Assembly (NCBI GenBank): GCA_020632925.1
Contig: JACKER010000007.1
Location: forward strand, 620,001 to 684,000
DNA: 64,000 nt
Reading direction: 5' to 3'
Source of the DNA: Alphaproteobacteria bacterium
GTDB taxonomy: Bacteria > Myxococcota_A > UBA796 > GCA-2862545
The notes beneath the pieces are model-generated. The model did no database searches. It was not told the origin of the DNA and saw only the letters and a list, made by a program, of their open reading frames with translations. This document shows positions 1 through 8,485 of the stretch, piece after piece (positions within the stretch are counted from its first letter, which is position 1; every line of letters starts with the position of its first letter). The position numbers and the translations under genes were made by a program.

Positions 1-131
1 CAGGTCGGACACCCCATCTCCACCTGGAAGCCGGCGGTGGCCGAGCCCCACGCGAAGCCCTCGGGGAAGGCGTCGGGGTCGGGCGTCGTCGTCTCTTCGT
101 GGTGGCACGACGCGAGCAGCGTGATCAGCAC
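1..131 (-). CDS. GH1 (beta-glucosidase-like) lipoprotein, N-terminal fragment
   Basis: Only the first 43 codons lie in the window; the gene runs off the left edge. A GTG start at 131 follows a GGAGG site by four bases. The protein opens with a short hydrophobic stretch and a lipobox-like LLASC, so it is probably a lipoprotein. Residues 23-34 read FPEGFAWGSATA. This is the N-terminal signature of glycoside hydrolase family 1, whose members hydrolyse beta-glucosides and related sugars. It is divergent from the next gene, with about 66 bases between the two starts. The catalytic glutamates are outside the window, so activity cannot be judged. The family call rests on one motif but that motif is distinctive. 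Confidence 0.72.
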   Translation of the reverse strand, partial: MLITLLASCHHEETTTPDPDAFPEGFAWGSATAGFQVEMGCPT

Positions 132-197
132 GGAGCCTCCGGCCCGAGGATAGCGCCCCCCGTTCCCAGCGACACCGATCCGGTGTACACCTCGGAC

Positions 198-758
198 ATG
201 GATCTCGGACGACTGCTGGGCGAGGCCCTGGCGATCTCGTGGCAAGGCACGCTGATGGCCCCGGTACTGCTGGGGCTGTTCGCGGCCGGTGTGTGGCTCT
301 GGTACCAGTCCCGCTGGGAGACCAAGAACCCGAACTGGCAGGAGGCGATCCGCGACTGGTGGAGCCCCCGGATGCAGATCGAGCGGTGGATCCGCTTCCG
401 GTGGATCCACCCCGACACGCTCTACTGGATCGCGCACGTGCGCTTCGATCAGGGGCCGCTCGTCCTGGAGGGCCAGACCACCGACGCGCTGTACTGGAGC
501 TTCACCTACTACGCGAGCACCGAGGTGAACGACTCCATCAGCTCGAGGAACATCGTGGTGGAGCCCGGGACCGACCGCTTCCGCATCCACTTCGCCCAGG
601 AGCGGCCCGCCGAGGCCACCAACTTCGTGAAGGTCCGCCCCGACGCGAAGAAGGGCGTCATCTACTTCCGGATCTACGAGCCCGCCCACCTCTACCCGTC
701 GCGTCTGCCGCGGGTCTCTCGTGGCGGCCGGGTCCTCATCGAGCGGGTGGACACGTGA
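198..758 (+). CDS. membrane-anchored DUF1214-like protein
   Basis: This 186-residue protein has one N-terminal membrane segment (about residues 14-32, with LMAPVLLGLFAAGVWLWY) and a soluble domain. The soluble domain contains YWSFTYYASTEVN and VIYFRIYEPAHLYPSRLP. That spacing, an aromatic beta strand followed by a 'RxYxP' strand, resembles DUF1214 domains, whose function is unknown. The ATG at 198 has no strong Shine-Dalgarno sequence, and a GTG at 184 in the same frame is possible. Its stop overlaps the start of the next gene, which carries a similar domain. It is probably the first gene of the long operon that runs to 15120. The fold call is by eye. Confidence 0.62.
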   Translation: MDLGRLLGEALAISWQGTLMAPVLLGLFAAGVWLWYQSRWETKNPNWQEAIRDWWSPRMQIERWIRFRWIHPDTLYWIAHVRFDQGPLVLEGQTTDALYWSFTYYASTEVNDSISSRNIVVEPGTDRFRIHFAQERPAEATNFVKVRPDAKKGVIYFRIYEPAHLYPSRLPRVSRGGRVLIERVDT

Positions 759-1264
759 CCGGTGTGCTCGACTTCGTGCTGCACTGGCTCCTGCCGCGGC
801 TCGCCGTCGCGATGCCCGTGGCGGTGGGGCTGTACTACGTCGTCTACAAGTACGTGATCCCTCCGGTGGTCTGGGGGGAGTACCGCAAGCAGATGAAGCA
901 GCACGTGCTTCAGCCGCCGGACACCGACCACGGGGCCGGCTCGTCCGATCTGGTCTACCTGTCGATGACCTACGACACGGCCCAGGGGGACATCGAGATC
1001 ACGGGCGAGGTCCCGCCGGCACCGTACTGGCAGATGGGGATCTACGACGAGTACGTCCGCGCCGAGCCCGGCGGGCACCTCAACCACCGGACGACGGTGG
1101 TGCAGGACGGGAAGTGGAAGGTCCGGATCACGCCGAACGCCCACGGCGCGCCGAACACGCTGGACGCGGACATGGCGCCGCGCGGCATCTTCATCTACCG
1201 TGTCGCCCTGCCCGAGGGTGACGTGCCCACACCGACCGTCACCGTGGTCCCGAGAGGGAGCTAG
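755..1264 (+). CDS. second DUF1214-like membrane protein
   Basis: This 169-residue protein starts at a GTG that overlaps the previous stop (GTGA). An N-terminal membrane segment (about residues 6-28) precedes a beta-rich domain. That domain has DIEITGEVPPAPYWQMGIYD and an ending FIYRVALPEGDVP, and it looks like a sibling of the domain in the upstream gene. The pair may form a heteromer at the membrane; this is inferred from coupling and similarity. Its stop (TAG, 1262-1264) overlaps the GTG start of the large kinase, so all three products are probably made together. No enzymatic motif is visible. Confidence 0.6.
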   Translation: MTGVLDFVLHWLLPRLAVAMPVAVGLYYVVYKYVIPPVVWGEYRKQMKQHVLQPPDTDHGAGSSDLVYLSMTYDTAQGDIEITGEVPPAPYWQMGIYDEYVRAEPGGHLNHRTTVVQDGKWKVRITPNAHGAPNTLDADMAPRGIFIYRVALPEGDVPTPTVTVVPRGS

Positions 1265-4200
1265 TGGTCCCGGAGCCCGAGGTCGAAGCGGCGGACACGG
1301 ACCGGTTCGAGGTCCGCTCGCGGCTCGGGTCGGGCGCTTCCGGCGTGGTGTACGCGGCCTGGGACCGCCGACGTCGCGTGCCCGTCGCGCTCAAGACGCT
1401 GCGTCGGATGGACCCCGAGGGGGTGTTCCGGCTCAAGCAGGAGTTCCGCGCGCGGGCCGACGTCGCCCACCCGAACCTCGTGTCCCTCTTCGAGCTGCTG
1501 CAGACGGGCGATCAGTGCCTGCTGTCGATGGAGCTCGTGGACGGCGTGCCGTTCATGGACTGGGTGCGCGGGGGCGGTGGCGATCGACCCTCCGTGTTCG
1601 CGCGGTCCAGCACGAGCCAGACGCACAGCCACCCACCGGCGCCCCTCGCGTTCCCGGACACGACGACCTTCGACGACTCGGTCATCCAGCTCGGGCCCAT
1701 CGATCCCGAGCGGGTCGCGATGGGGGTGGCGGAGTCCCCGCTGCCGACCTGGGAGCGCGAGGAGCGGCCGGAGATCCGTGTCCCCGAGGACCTGGGGCGC
1801 CTCCGAGAGGCCTTCCGCCAGCTCTCCGAGGGGGTGGACGCGCTGCACCGGGCCCGCCGGCTCCACCGCGACCTCAAGCCCGCGAACGTGCTCGTCACCG
1901 CCGAGGGCCGGGTGGTGCTGGTGGACTTCGGGCTCACGGAGGACCTGTCAGCGGTCAAGCGCGAGCGGCGCGTGGCGGGCACCGCGGCGTACATGTCGCC
2001 GGAGCAGGCGGCCGGCGACACGCTGACCGAGGCGGCCGACTGGTATGCCGTCGGCGTGATGCTGTTCGAGGCGCTCACCGGGCAGCGGCCCTTCATGGGG
2101 TCGATGAACCTGGTGCTCGCGGAGAAGCAGGCCTACGACGCGCCCGCGCCCAGCGAACTCTGCCCGGGGGTGCCGGAGGACCTCGACCGGATCTGCGTGT
2201 CCCTGCTGGCGCGCGACCCCGCGGCCCGCCCGTCGGGCAGCGACGTGCTCGCGGTGTTCGGTGCCGCCCGCCCCACGCCGGTGTCCACGCCGCGCGTGCT
2301 GGTCGGGCGCGGGGTGCACCTCGCGTCGCTCCACCGGGCCTTCAAGCGGGCGCGCTCCGGGTCCCCGGTCGTCGCCTGGCTGCGCGGCCCGTCGGGGATG
2401 GGCAAGTCGTACCTGCTGCAGCGCCTCCGCGACGAGCTCGCGGCGGAAGGGCACGAGGTGCTCCGCGGTCGGTGCTTCGAGCGGGAGACGGTCGCGTTCA
2501 ACGTGTTCGACGCGATGATCGAGGAGCTGGCGGCCCGCCCGGATCTCGACGACCTCGTGCCCGTCGACGTGGGCGCCCTGCTCCGGCTCTTCCCCCAGCT
2601 CGGGCGCGCACCCTGCCTCGCGAACGAGCCCCCGCTGCAGCTGGCCGACCCCCAGCTCGTGCGGGAGCGTGCGTTCCGGGCCTTCGTCGAGCTGGTCGGC
2701 GCGATGGCCCCCGTGGCGCTGCTCCTCGACGATGTCCAGTGGGGGGACGCCGACAGCGTGCGCCTCCTGGGGGCGTTGCTCCAGGCGCGGGCGCCGATCC
2801 TCGTCGTCCTCGCGCACCGCTCGGAGGAGGAGCACGCCCCGTTCCTGGTGGAGGCGCGGCGACTGGTCGCCCAGGGGGTGACCGAGCGGACGGTCGACGT
2901 GGCCGAGCTCGCGCCGCGCGAGGCGCTCGATCTCGCCCTGCTCGCGCTGCGGGACGAGGGCGACGACGCGCTCCCCGGCCCCGACCGCACCGAGCTCGCG
3001 TCGCGCATCGCGGCGGAGAGCGGGGGGAATCCGTTCTTCGTCGAGGAGCTCTGTCGCTTCGTGCTGCGCCACGGCGAGGTCCGCGGCCTGGCGCTCGACG
3101 ACGCGATCCGCGACCGGGTCGCCTCGCTCCCGGCCTCGTCGCGCGAGGTGCTGGAGCTGATGGCGCTCGCCGGACGCCCCGTGGCCCCGCTCCTGCTCGA
3201 GCGGACCGCGGTGGCCGAGCTGCTGCTGCCCGAGCTCGACCTGCTGCGCTCCTCACGCCTGATCCGGACCGCGCCCGACCGCGTGGAGACGGCGCACGAT
3301 CGCATCCGCGAGGCCGTGACCCGCGGGCTCGACGCGACGACCCTGCGCGCCCGTCACCGGACGCTGGCGGAGGCCTTCGAGCCGGACCACGACGCCGACG
3401 CGCTCGTGACGCACTGGGAGGGGGCAGGGGAGCACGGACGCGCCGCGGACTGGGCGCGGACGGCGGCCACCGAGGCCGAGGCGATGCTGGCCTTCGACCG
3501 AGCGGCGCGGCGCTGGGCGGACACGCTGCGCCTGTCGGAGCCTGCGGGCTCTGCGCGCGCCTCGGTCCTCGAGCGCATGGGCACCGCGCTGCGCAACGCC
3601 GCACGGGGGATGGAGGCCGGCCGCGCCTTCCGCGAGGGCGCCGCGTGCGTCGAGGGGGAGGCCCGCGCGGAGCTCGTGCGCCGGTCCGCCGACGCGCTGC
3701 TGGACGCCGGCTACGCCGACGAGGGGGTGGCGGCCGCGAACGAGGCGCTCGCCCCCTACGGCCTGGTCGTCCACGCCGACCCCCGCCGCGCCCTCCCGGG
3801 GCTGTTGTGGGAGCGCCTCCGCCTCGGCCTGCGCGGCGTGACGCCGGCGGCGCCCGCGCCGCTGTCCGAGAGCGAGCGCGCTCGGCTCTCGGTGCTGAAC
3901 ACGGTCGGGCGTGGCATCTCCTGGCTCGACTTCGTGCAGGGTGAGCTCTTCCTCGCGCGCTACGCGAGGGCCGCGCTCGACAGCGGCGACCCGCGGGAGG
4001 TCGTGCGAGGGCTCTGTGCGCTGTGGGTGGGCCGCGCGAGCGGGACGGCCAGCGATCGCGCGGCGATGCCCGAGCTCGAGGCGCGCGCGACGGCGCTCGT
4101 CGGCGAGGACCCGGAGCTGCGCTTCGACGTGGCGACCGCGCGGGCGCTCGTGGCGTTCTTCCACGGGGAGTTCGAGGACCAGGTCCGCCTCGCACAGGAG

Positions 4201-5007
4201 GGGACGGCGATCGCCGATCAGCTGGTCGGCGTCGACCAGCACCGCACCTCGCTGCGGTTGGTCCTGTTGTGGGGGCTGCTGTTCCGCGGGCTGCTGGGCG
4301 AGATCCAGGAGGTGCTTCCAGGCGAGCTGCGGGAGGCACGGGACCGCGGCAACCTCCGCTTCGTCGCGACCGCGACGACCGAGGTCCAGTCGGTGCTGCT
4401 GCTGGCCCAGGACCGGCCCGACGACGCGGTGGCCGAGGTCGTGTCCATGGAGCGGTGGAAGCGGCCCGATCGCTTCACGCTGCAGCAGCAGAGCGAGATG
4501 CTGGCCTACGGCTGGATCGACGCGTACGTCGGCGAGGGGGATCGAGCCCACCGGCGCCTGGAGGCGACGTGGCCGGCCCTGAACCGGTCGCTGCTGCTCC
4601 ACCACCGGTTCGTGCGTCTCGAGGCCCACCTGCTGCGCGCCCGATGCGCGCTGGGTGCCGCCGCTGCGAGCCCCGATCGGCGCCTGCTCACGCTCGCGGA
4701 GCGGTCGCTGAACGCCGCGCGCAAGGACCCGTCGCCCTGGTCCGAGGCCCAGCGGATCGCGGTGACCGGGACCTGGTGGCGCGCGAAGGGCCAACCGGAG
4801 CGGGCGGTCGAGGCCTGGCGCGAGGCGGCGCACCAGCTCGAGGTCACGGGCCAGCTGCTGCAGGCGGCCGGGGTGCGGCACCGGCTCGGCCGGGTGCTCG
4901 GCGGGGACGAGGGCGCGGCGCTGGTGCGCGCGGCCGAGGACTGGATGAAGGGGCAGGGGGTCGTCGACCCCGAGGGGATGGTCCGGATGGTGATGGGGAC
5001 GCCGTGA
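1264..5007 (+). CDS. Ser/Thr protein kinase fused to AAA ATPase and TPR-like region (PknK-like)
   Basis: This 1247-residue cytoplasmic protein has a GTG start overlapping the previous TAG. The kinase domain shows the glycine loop GSGASG (22-27), the ATP lysine in VALK (K44), HRDLKPAN (H201-R202-D203) and DFG (221-223), so it should be active. About 70 unusual residues are inserted between the hinge region and the catalytic loop, roughly 100-170. An ATPase module follows, with Walker A GPSGMGKS near 376 and Walker B VALLLDDVQWGD near 485. A long helical, TPR-like region occupies roughly 560-1200. This order matches the PknK-type architecture, in which ligand sensing by the ATPase/TPR part is thought to control the kinase. 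Its stop overlaps the next GTG. Confidence 0.9.
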   Translation: MVPEPEVEAADTDRFEVRSRLGSGASGVVYAAWDRRRRVPVALKTLRRMDPEGVFRLKQEFRARADVAHPNLVSLFELLQTGDQCLLSMELVDGVPFMDWVRGGGGDRPSVFARSSTSQTHSHPPAPLAFPDTTTFDDSVIQLGPIDPERVAMGVAESPLPTWEREERPEIRVPEDLGRLREAFRQLSEGVDALHRARRLHRDLKPANVLVTAEGRVVLVDFGLTEDLSAVKRERRVAGTAAYMSPEQAAGDTLTEAADWYAVGVMLFEALTGQRPFMGSMNLVLAEKQAYDAPAPSELCPGVPEDLDRICVSLLARDPAARPSGSDVLAVFGAARPTPVSTPRVLVGRGVHLASLHRAFKRARSGSPVVAWLRGPSGMGKSYLLQRLRDELAAEGHEVLRGRCFERETVAFNVFDAMIEELAARPDLDDLVPVDVGALLRLFPQLGRAPCLANEPPLQLADPQLVRERAFRAFVELVGAMAPVALLLDDVQWGDADSVRLLGALLQARAPILVVLAHRSEEEHAPFLVEARRLVAQGVTERTVDVAELAPREALDLALLALRDEGDDALPGPDRTELASRIAAESGGNPFFVEELCRFVLRHGEVRGLALDDAIRDRVASLPASSREVLELMALAGRPVAPLLLERTAVAELLLPELDLLRSSRLIRTAPDRVETAHDRIREAVTRGLDATTLRARHRTLAEAFEPDHDADALVTHWEGAGEHGRAADWARTAATEAEAMLAFDRAARRWADTLRLSEPAGSARASVLERMGTALRNAARGMEAGRAFREGAACVEGEARAELVRRSADALLDAGYADEGVAAANEALAPYGLVVHADPRRALPGLLWERLRLGLRGVTPAAPAPLSESERARLSVLNTVGRGISWLDFVQGELFLARYARAALDSGDPREVVRGLCALWVGRASGTASDRAAMPELEARATALVGEDPELRFDVATARALVAFFHGEFEDQVRLAQEGTAIADQLVGVDQHRTSLRLVLLWGLLFRGLLGEIQEVLPGELREARDRGNLRFVATATTEVQSVLLLAQDRPDDAVAEVVSMERWKRPDRFTLQQQSEMLAYGWIDAYVGEGDRAHRRLEATWPALNRSLLLHHRFVRLEAHLLRARCALGAAAASPDRRLLTLAERSLNAARKDPSPWSEAQRIAVTGTWWRAKGQPERAVEAWREAAHQLEVTGQLLQAAGVRHRLGRVLGGDEGAALVRAAEDWMKGQGVVDPEGMVRMVMGTP

Positions 5008-5849
5008 AGCCGCAGGACGTGCACGAGACCGTGATCGACGGGGCGCGCATCTGCTGGCGCGAGCAGGGGAGCGGTGCCTGCGTGGTGCTGGTCCACGGCA
5101 GCCCGATCTCGTCGTGGTCCTTCCGGGTCGTGCTGAGCGAGCTCTCGGACCGGTTCCGGGTGGTGGCGCCGGACCTGCCGGGCTTCGGGCGCTCGGACAA
5201 GCCGAACGACGGGCTCTCCTTCCCCTCCATCGGTGCGTTGCTGGCGGGCTTCCTGCGAGAGGTGGCGGGTGACGCGTACGCGCTGCTCGGACACGACTGG
5301 GGTGGACCGATCGCGCTGGCGGCGGCCCGCCCGGAGGCGGTGACGGACCTGATCCTCGTCAACACGACGTTCCGGCCCGACTTCGCGCCGCCGCGGTACT
5401 GGTTGCCGTTCACCGCTCCCTACTCGGGCGAGGCGTTGGTGGTGTCGGCGGACCTGTTCGGTCGCGGGCTGCCGCTGCTGCTCACCGCCGCGCGTCAGGA
5501 CCGCGAGCTGGCGGCGGAGTACCGTCAGTCGATGGTCGCCCGCGGAGCCCGGCGCACCATGCTCCGCCTCGAGCGCCAGGAGGGATGGGCCGAGGTCACG
5601 GCCACCGCCCGAGCCTGGATCGCCGAGCGCAGGCCGAGGACGCTCCTGCTCTGGGGCGACCCGGACCCGTACTTCCGCAGCGACGAGCTCACCTGGCTCC
5701 GCAAGGAGATCCCGTGGGCGGAGCTGTGCCGGCTCCCGGGTGGTGGACACTTCCCCCAGGAGGACGCGCCACGGGCCTTCGCGCGCGGTCTGCGGGGATT
5801 CCTGCTCCGCGGCGTGGGGCGGGTGGAGCCCTCGCGAACGCTGGTATGA
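5004..5849 (+). CDS. alpha/beta hydrolase, haloalkane dehalogenase/epoxide hydrolase-like
   Basis: This 281-residue protein starts at a GTG overlapping the kinase stop. It has an oxyanion motif HGSPISSW and the nucleophile elbow GHDWGG. The nucleophile is therefore Asp, as in haloalkane dehalogenases and epoxide hydrolases, and not Ser. LLLWGDPDPYF supplies a likely acid and GGGHFPQEDAP the catalytic His. In class II dehalogenases the oxyanion motif is normally HGNP, where Asn stabilises halide. Here Ser replaces Asn, so dehalogenase activity is uncertain and the substrate unknown. There is no signal peptide. Translational coupling to a kinase is unexpected for a catabolic enzyme. Confidence 0.85.
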   Translation: MKPQDVHETVIDGARICWREQGSGACVVLVHGSPISSWSFRVVLSELSDRFRVVAPDLPGFGRSDKPNDGLSFPSIGALLAGFLREVAGDAYALLGHDWGGPIALAAARPEAVTDLILVNTTFRPDFAPPRYWLPFTAPYSGEALVVSADLFGRGLPLLLTAARQDRELAAEYRQSMVARGARRTMLRLERQEGWAEVTATARAWIAERRPRTLLLWGDPDPYFRSDELTWLRKEIPWAELCRLPGGGHFPQEDAPRAFARGLRGFLLRGVGRVEPSRTLV

Positions 5850-5855
5850 TGGGGG

Positions 5856-6680
5856 ATGATGCAGGGTTCGGTCACCACGCGTGCGGTCGCAGGTTGGGTC
5901 CTGGTCGGCCTGTGGTGCGCCCCGAGCCTGGCGTGGTCGCAGACGTACGCGTGCTACCCGAAGGGCGACGGCCCCACGACGCGGACCCCCATCGACCTGT
6001 CGCGCTGGAACTGCCTCGCGCCCGAGGACCCGTGCTGCACGACGCAGCGCCCGGACGACGTGGACGAGGACGGTGACGGCGTGTTCGCCCGCTGCGACGG
6101 TGACGACCACAACCCCGACGACGACGGCGACGGGCTGCCGACCGCCCTCGAGGACCTGAACGGCAACGGGTTCCTGTTCGACGACACCGACCGGCGCTCG
6201 CCGACCGGGGCGGCCCGGCCCGCCTTCCTCGACGTGACCTCGCCGCTCGACGACGACGGCGACGGGTATTGCGACTGCTCCTGGGCCGCCGACGTGCCCG
6301 TCCCGCCCGAGTTCTGCCACTCGTTCGACGACTGCGTGGACTACCTCGCCGACGGGCATCCGGGGGCGCAGGAGGTCGCGGACGACGAGCACTGGGACCA
6401 CGACTGCCTGGGTGACAACGACTTCGACATCGATGGCGACGGGTTCCTCAACGCCAACTGGGTGGACAGCGGCACCGACTGCGTGGACACCGCGGCCGAG
6501 ATCCGGCCCGGCGCCCGCGAGGACTTTGGCGGACCCGACCGTGACTGTGACGGATACACCGACCCCGCCTTCGGCCTCGAGCCCAACCGGGGCTGTGGGT
6601 GCGACCACCCCGAGGGTGTCGGCGGCTGGCTCGGCGCGCTGGCGGTCCTCGGGCTGCTCGGCCGTCGGAGGACGCCGTGA
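5856..6680 (+). CDS. secreted Asp-rich (thrombospondin type 3/MopE-like) protein with MYXO-CTERM-like tail
   Basis: This 274-residue protein has a signal peptide ending near WSQT (about residue 29). The body repeats DxDxDG-type calcium-binding-like motifs (DVDEDGDGVF, DDDGDGLPT, DDDGDGYCDC, DIDGDGFLN). These resemble thrombospondin type 3 repeats, with many paired cysteines. It ends in GCGCDHPEG, a hydrophobic segment (WLGALAVLGLLG) and RRR. This fits MYXO-CTERM, a tail thought to direct surface anchoring or processing in myxobacteria. It is probably displayed on the surface and binds calcium. Starts at 5856 and 5859 are both possible. Its stop overlaps the GTG of the next kinase. Confidence 0.82.
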   Translation: MMQGSVTTRAVAGWVLVGLWCAPSLAWSQTYACYPKGDGPTTRTPIDLSRWNCLAPEDPCCTTQRPDDVDEDGDGVFARCDGDDHNPDDDGDGLPTALEDLNGNGFLFDDTDRRSPTGAARPAFLDVTSPLDDDGDGYCDCSWAADVPVPPEFCHSFDDCVDYLADGHPGAQEVADDEHWDHDCLGDNDFDIDGDGFLNANWVDSGTDCVDTAAEIRPGAREDFGGPDRDCDGYTDPAFGLEPNRGCGCDHPEGVGGWLGALAVLGLLGRRRTP

Positions 6681-8485
6681 GCGGTCCGGCCGGCGAGCTG
6701 GCGGACGCGGGAGAGCGCCGTCGGTTCCACATCAAGAGCTGCCTGGGCCGCGGCGGCTTCGGCGAGGTGTACCGCGCGACCATGACGGGCGTCGGCGGCG
6801 TGCGGATCGAGGTCGCCGTCAAGGTGCTGCACGCGGAGGCCGATCCGAACAGCCAGGCGGTCCAACGGCTGCGCGACGAGGCTCGCCTGCTCGGCGTGGT
6901 CCACCACCCCTCGGTGCTCGCGGTCCACGGGCTGACGCTGCTCGACGGCCGGGTGGCGCTGATCACGGAGTACGTCGAGGGCGCGGACCTCGACAAGTGC
7001 GTGGGCGGGACGCACCCGATCTCGGTGCGCGGCCTGCTCGAGATGACCGGGAAGGTGGCCGAGGCGCTCAACGCGGCCTTCCGGGCGCCGGCACCCGACG
7101 GCAGCGGGCCCATCCGCCTCGTCCACCGCGACATCAAGCCGGCCAACATCCGGCTCGGACGGCACGGTGAGGTCAAGCTGCTGGACTTCGGCATCGCGCG
7201 CGCCGGCAACCTCGAGCGCGAGGCGCGGACCGAGACCAACGCGATGCTCGGGTCCTACCTGTACATGGCCCCCGAGCGCTTCCTGGAGGGCGGCGAGCAC
7301 GGTCCGGAGGTCGACGTCTACGCGCTCGGCTGCACGCTCTTCGAGTGCATCACGCGCCAGCGTCTGTTCGGGGAGATGGCGCTCAAGGAGATGTACCTGC
7401 TCATCCTCGATCCGCGGAAGTACGACGCGTACATCGAGGAACGTCTGGCGTTGATCCCAGCGGATCTCCCGTATCAGATCCGCGCCCTGCTCCAGCGGAT
7501 GGTGGCCCTGGACCCGACCGGGCGCCCGACGGAGTCGGACCTCGCGCACCGCTGCTACGAGCTCGCCGATCGGCTGTCCGGGCTGACGCTCGACCGCTGG
7601 GCGCGGGAGCGTCCGTGGCCGCAGCCCAAGTTCGTCCGCGGCCTGCTCGACGGAGCGGTGATCACGGAGACCGCCTTCTCGGCCAGCAAGCACGAGCTCC
7701 TGCCCGCCACCATGCCGCTCGAGGACCTCGTGGGGCGGGAGCACGCGTCGCTCCCGCCGCGGTCCGGTGTCGTGTCGCGGCCCAACGCGCTCCTGCCCAC
7801 CGACACCTTCGAGGGTGTGCTCGATCTCGCGCGCCAGACCGCGAGCGCGACCTTCGAGCGGCCGGCCGTGGCCGTGGGCATGGGGCTCTCGCTGCTCAGC
7901 CTGGGGATCGGAGCGGTGCTGCTGCTCGGCATCGTCCTCGTGGCCGGCGTCAGCTGGTGGTGGAGCGCGTCGGGGGAGGAGGTCGCCGAGGCCCCCATGC
8001 TGGACCCGACCTACCGTCCGATCGCCGAACCGCTGCCCGCGCCGGAGCCGGTCCCGGAGCCCGTCGCGGTCGCTCCCGCGGAGCCCACGCCCGCGCGTCC
8101 CGCCCCCACGCGGCCACGTCCCACACCCACGCCCACACCCACACCCACGCCCACGCCCACGCCCACGCCCACGCCCACGCCCACGCCCACCCCACGCCCC
8201 GCTCCGGCTCCCGTCGCTACCGCGCCCCGCCCAGCGCCCGCGCCGGCGCCCGCGTCGTCGGAGAAGGTCGTCGTGAAGGTGGAGTCCAACGGCGTCCTCG
8301 TGAAGTTCAAGGGCAAGGACGGCATCGTCGAGGGCCGCGCGCTCGAGCCCGGGATGTACGAGGTGGTCGCGTACTTCGACGGCGTCCCGGCGGTCCAGGA
8401 GAACACGTACGTCGCGATCAACGCTGGTGGAGACTACAAGGTCACCTGCAGTCAGCTGTCCCACACCTGCAAGTGGGCGAAGTGA
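6677..8485 (+). CDS. transmembrane Ser/Thr protein kinase with exported beta-domain (cassette copy 1)
   Basis: This 602-residue protein has a GTG start overlapping the previous stop. The kinase domain is intact, with LGRGGFGEVYRA (23-34), K49, HRDIKPAN (150-157) and DFG (170-172). One membrane segment lies near 398-429. It is followed by a Pro/Thr linker (about 480-507) made of repeated Pro-Thr pairs. The exported end (about 525-602) looks like a small PEGA-type beta-sandwich and finishes with TCSQLSHTCKWAK, two cysteines seven residues apart. A sister kinase at 24844-26454 has the same plan and ending. The next gene overlaps its stop and encodes the putative exported partner. It probably senses an envelope signal and phosphorylates cytoplasmic targets. 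Confidence 0.92.
   Translation: MSGPAGELADAGERRRFHIKSCLGRGGFGEVYRATMTGVGGVRIEVAVKVLHAEADPNSQAVQRLRDEARLLGVVHHPSVLAVHGLTLLDGRVALITEYVEGADLDKCVGGTHPISVRGLLEMTGKVAEALNAAFRAPAPDGSGPIRLVHRDIKPANIRLGRHGEVKLLDFGIARAGNLEREARTETNAMLGSYLYMAPERFLEGGEHGPEVDVYALGCTLFECITRQRLFGEMALKEMYLLILDPRKYDAYIEERLALIPADLPYQIRALLQRMVALDPTGRPTESDLAHRCYELADRLSGLTLDRWARERPWPQPKFVRGLLDGAVITETAFSASKHELLPATMPLEDLVGREHASLPPRSGVVSRPNALLPTDTFEGVLDLARQTASATFERPAVAVGMGLSLLSLGIGAVLLLGIVLVAGVSWWWSASGEEVAEAPMLDPTYRPIAEPLPAPEPVPEPVAVAPAEPTPARPAPTRPRPTPTPTPTPTPTPTPTPTPTPTPTPRPAPAPVATAPRPAPAPAPASSEKVVVKVESNGVLVKFKGKDGIVEGRALEPGMYEVVAYFDGVPAVQENTYVAINAGGDYKVTCSQLSHTCKWAK
8120..8199 (+). repeat. hexanucleotide repeat encoding a Pro-Thr linker
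   Basis: About 13 copies of CCCACG or CCCACA lie in frame and encode alternating Pro-Thr in the exported linker of the kinase. Such arrays can change length by slippage in units of two residues without a frameshift. The opposite strand reads as Trp-Ala repeats, which is a shadow. Confidence 0.9.

Noticed and set aside
8120..8199. CRISPR-like repeat array
   Set aside because: The units are six bases without spacers and encode Pro-Thr in frame.
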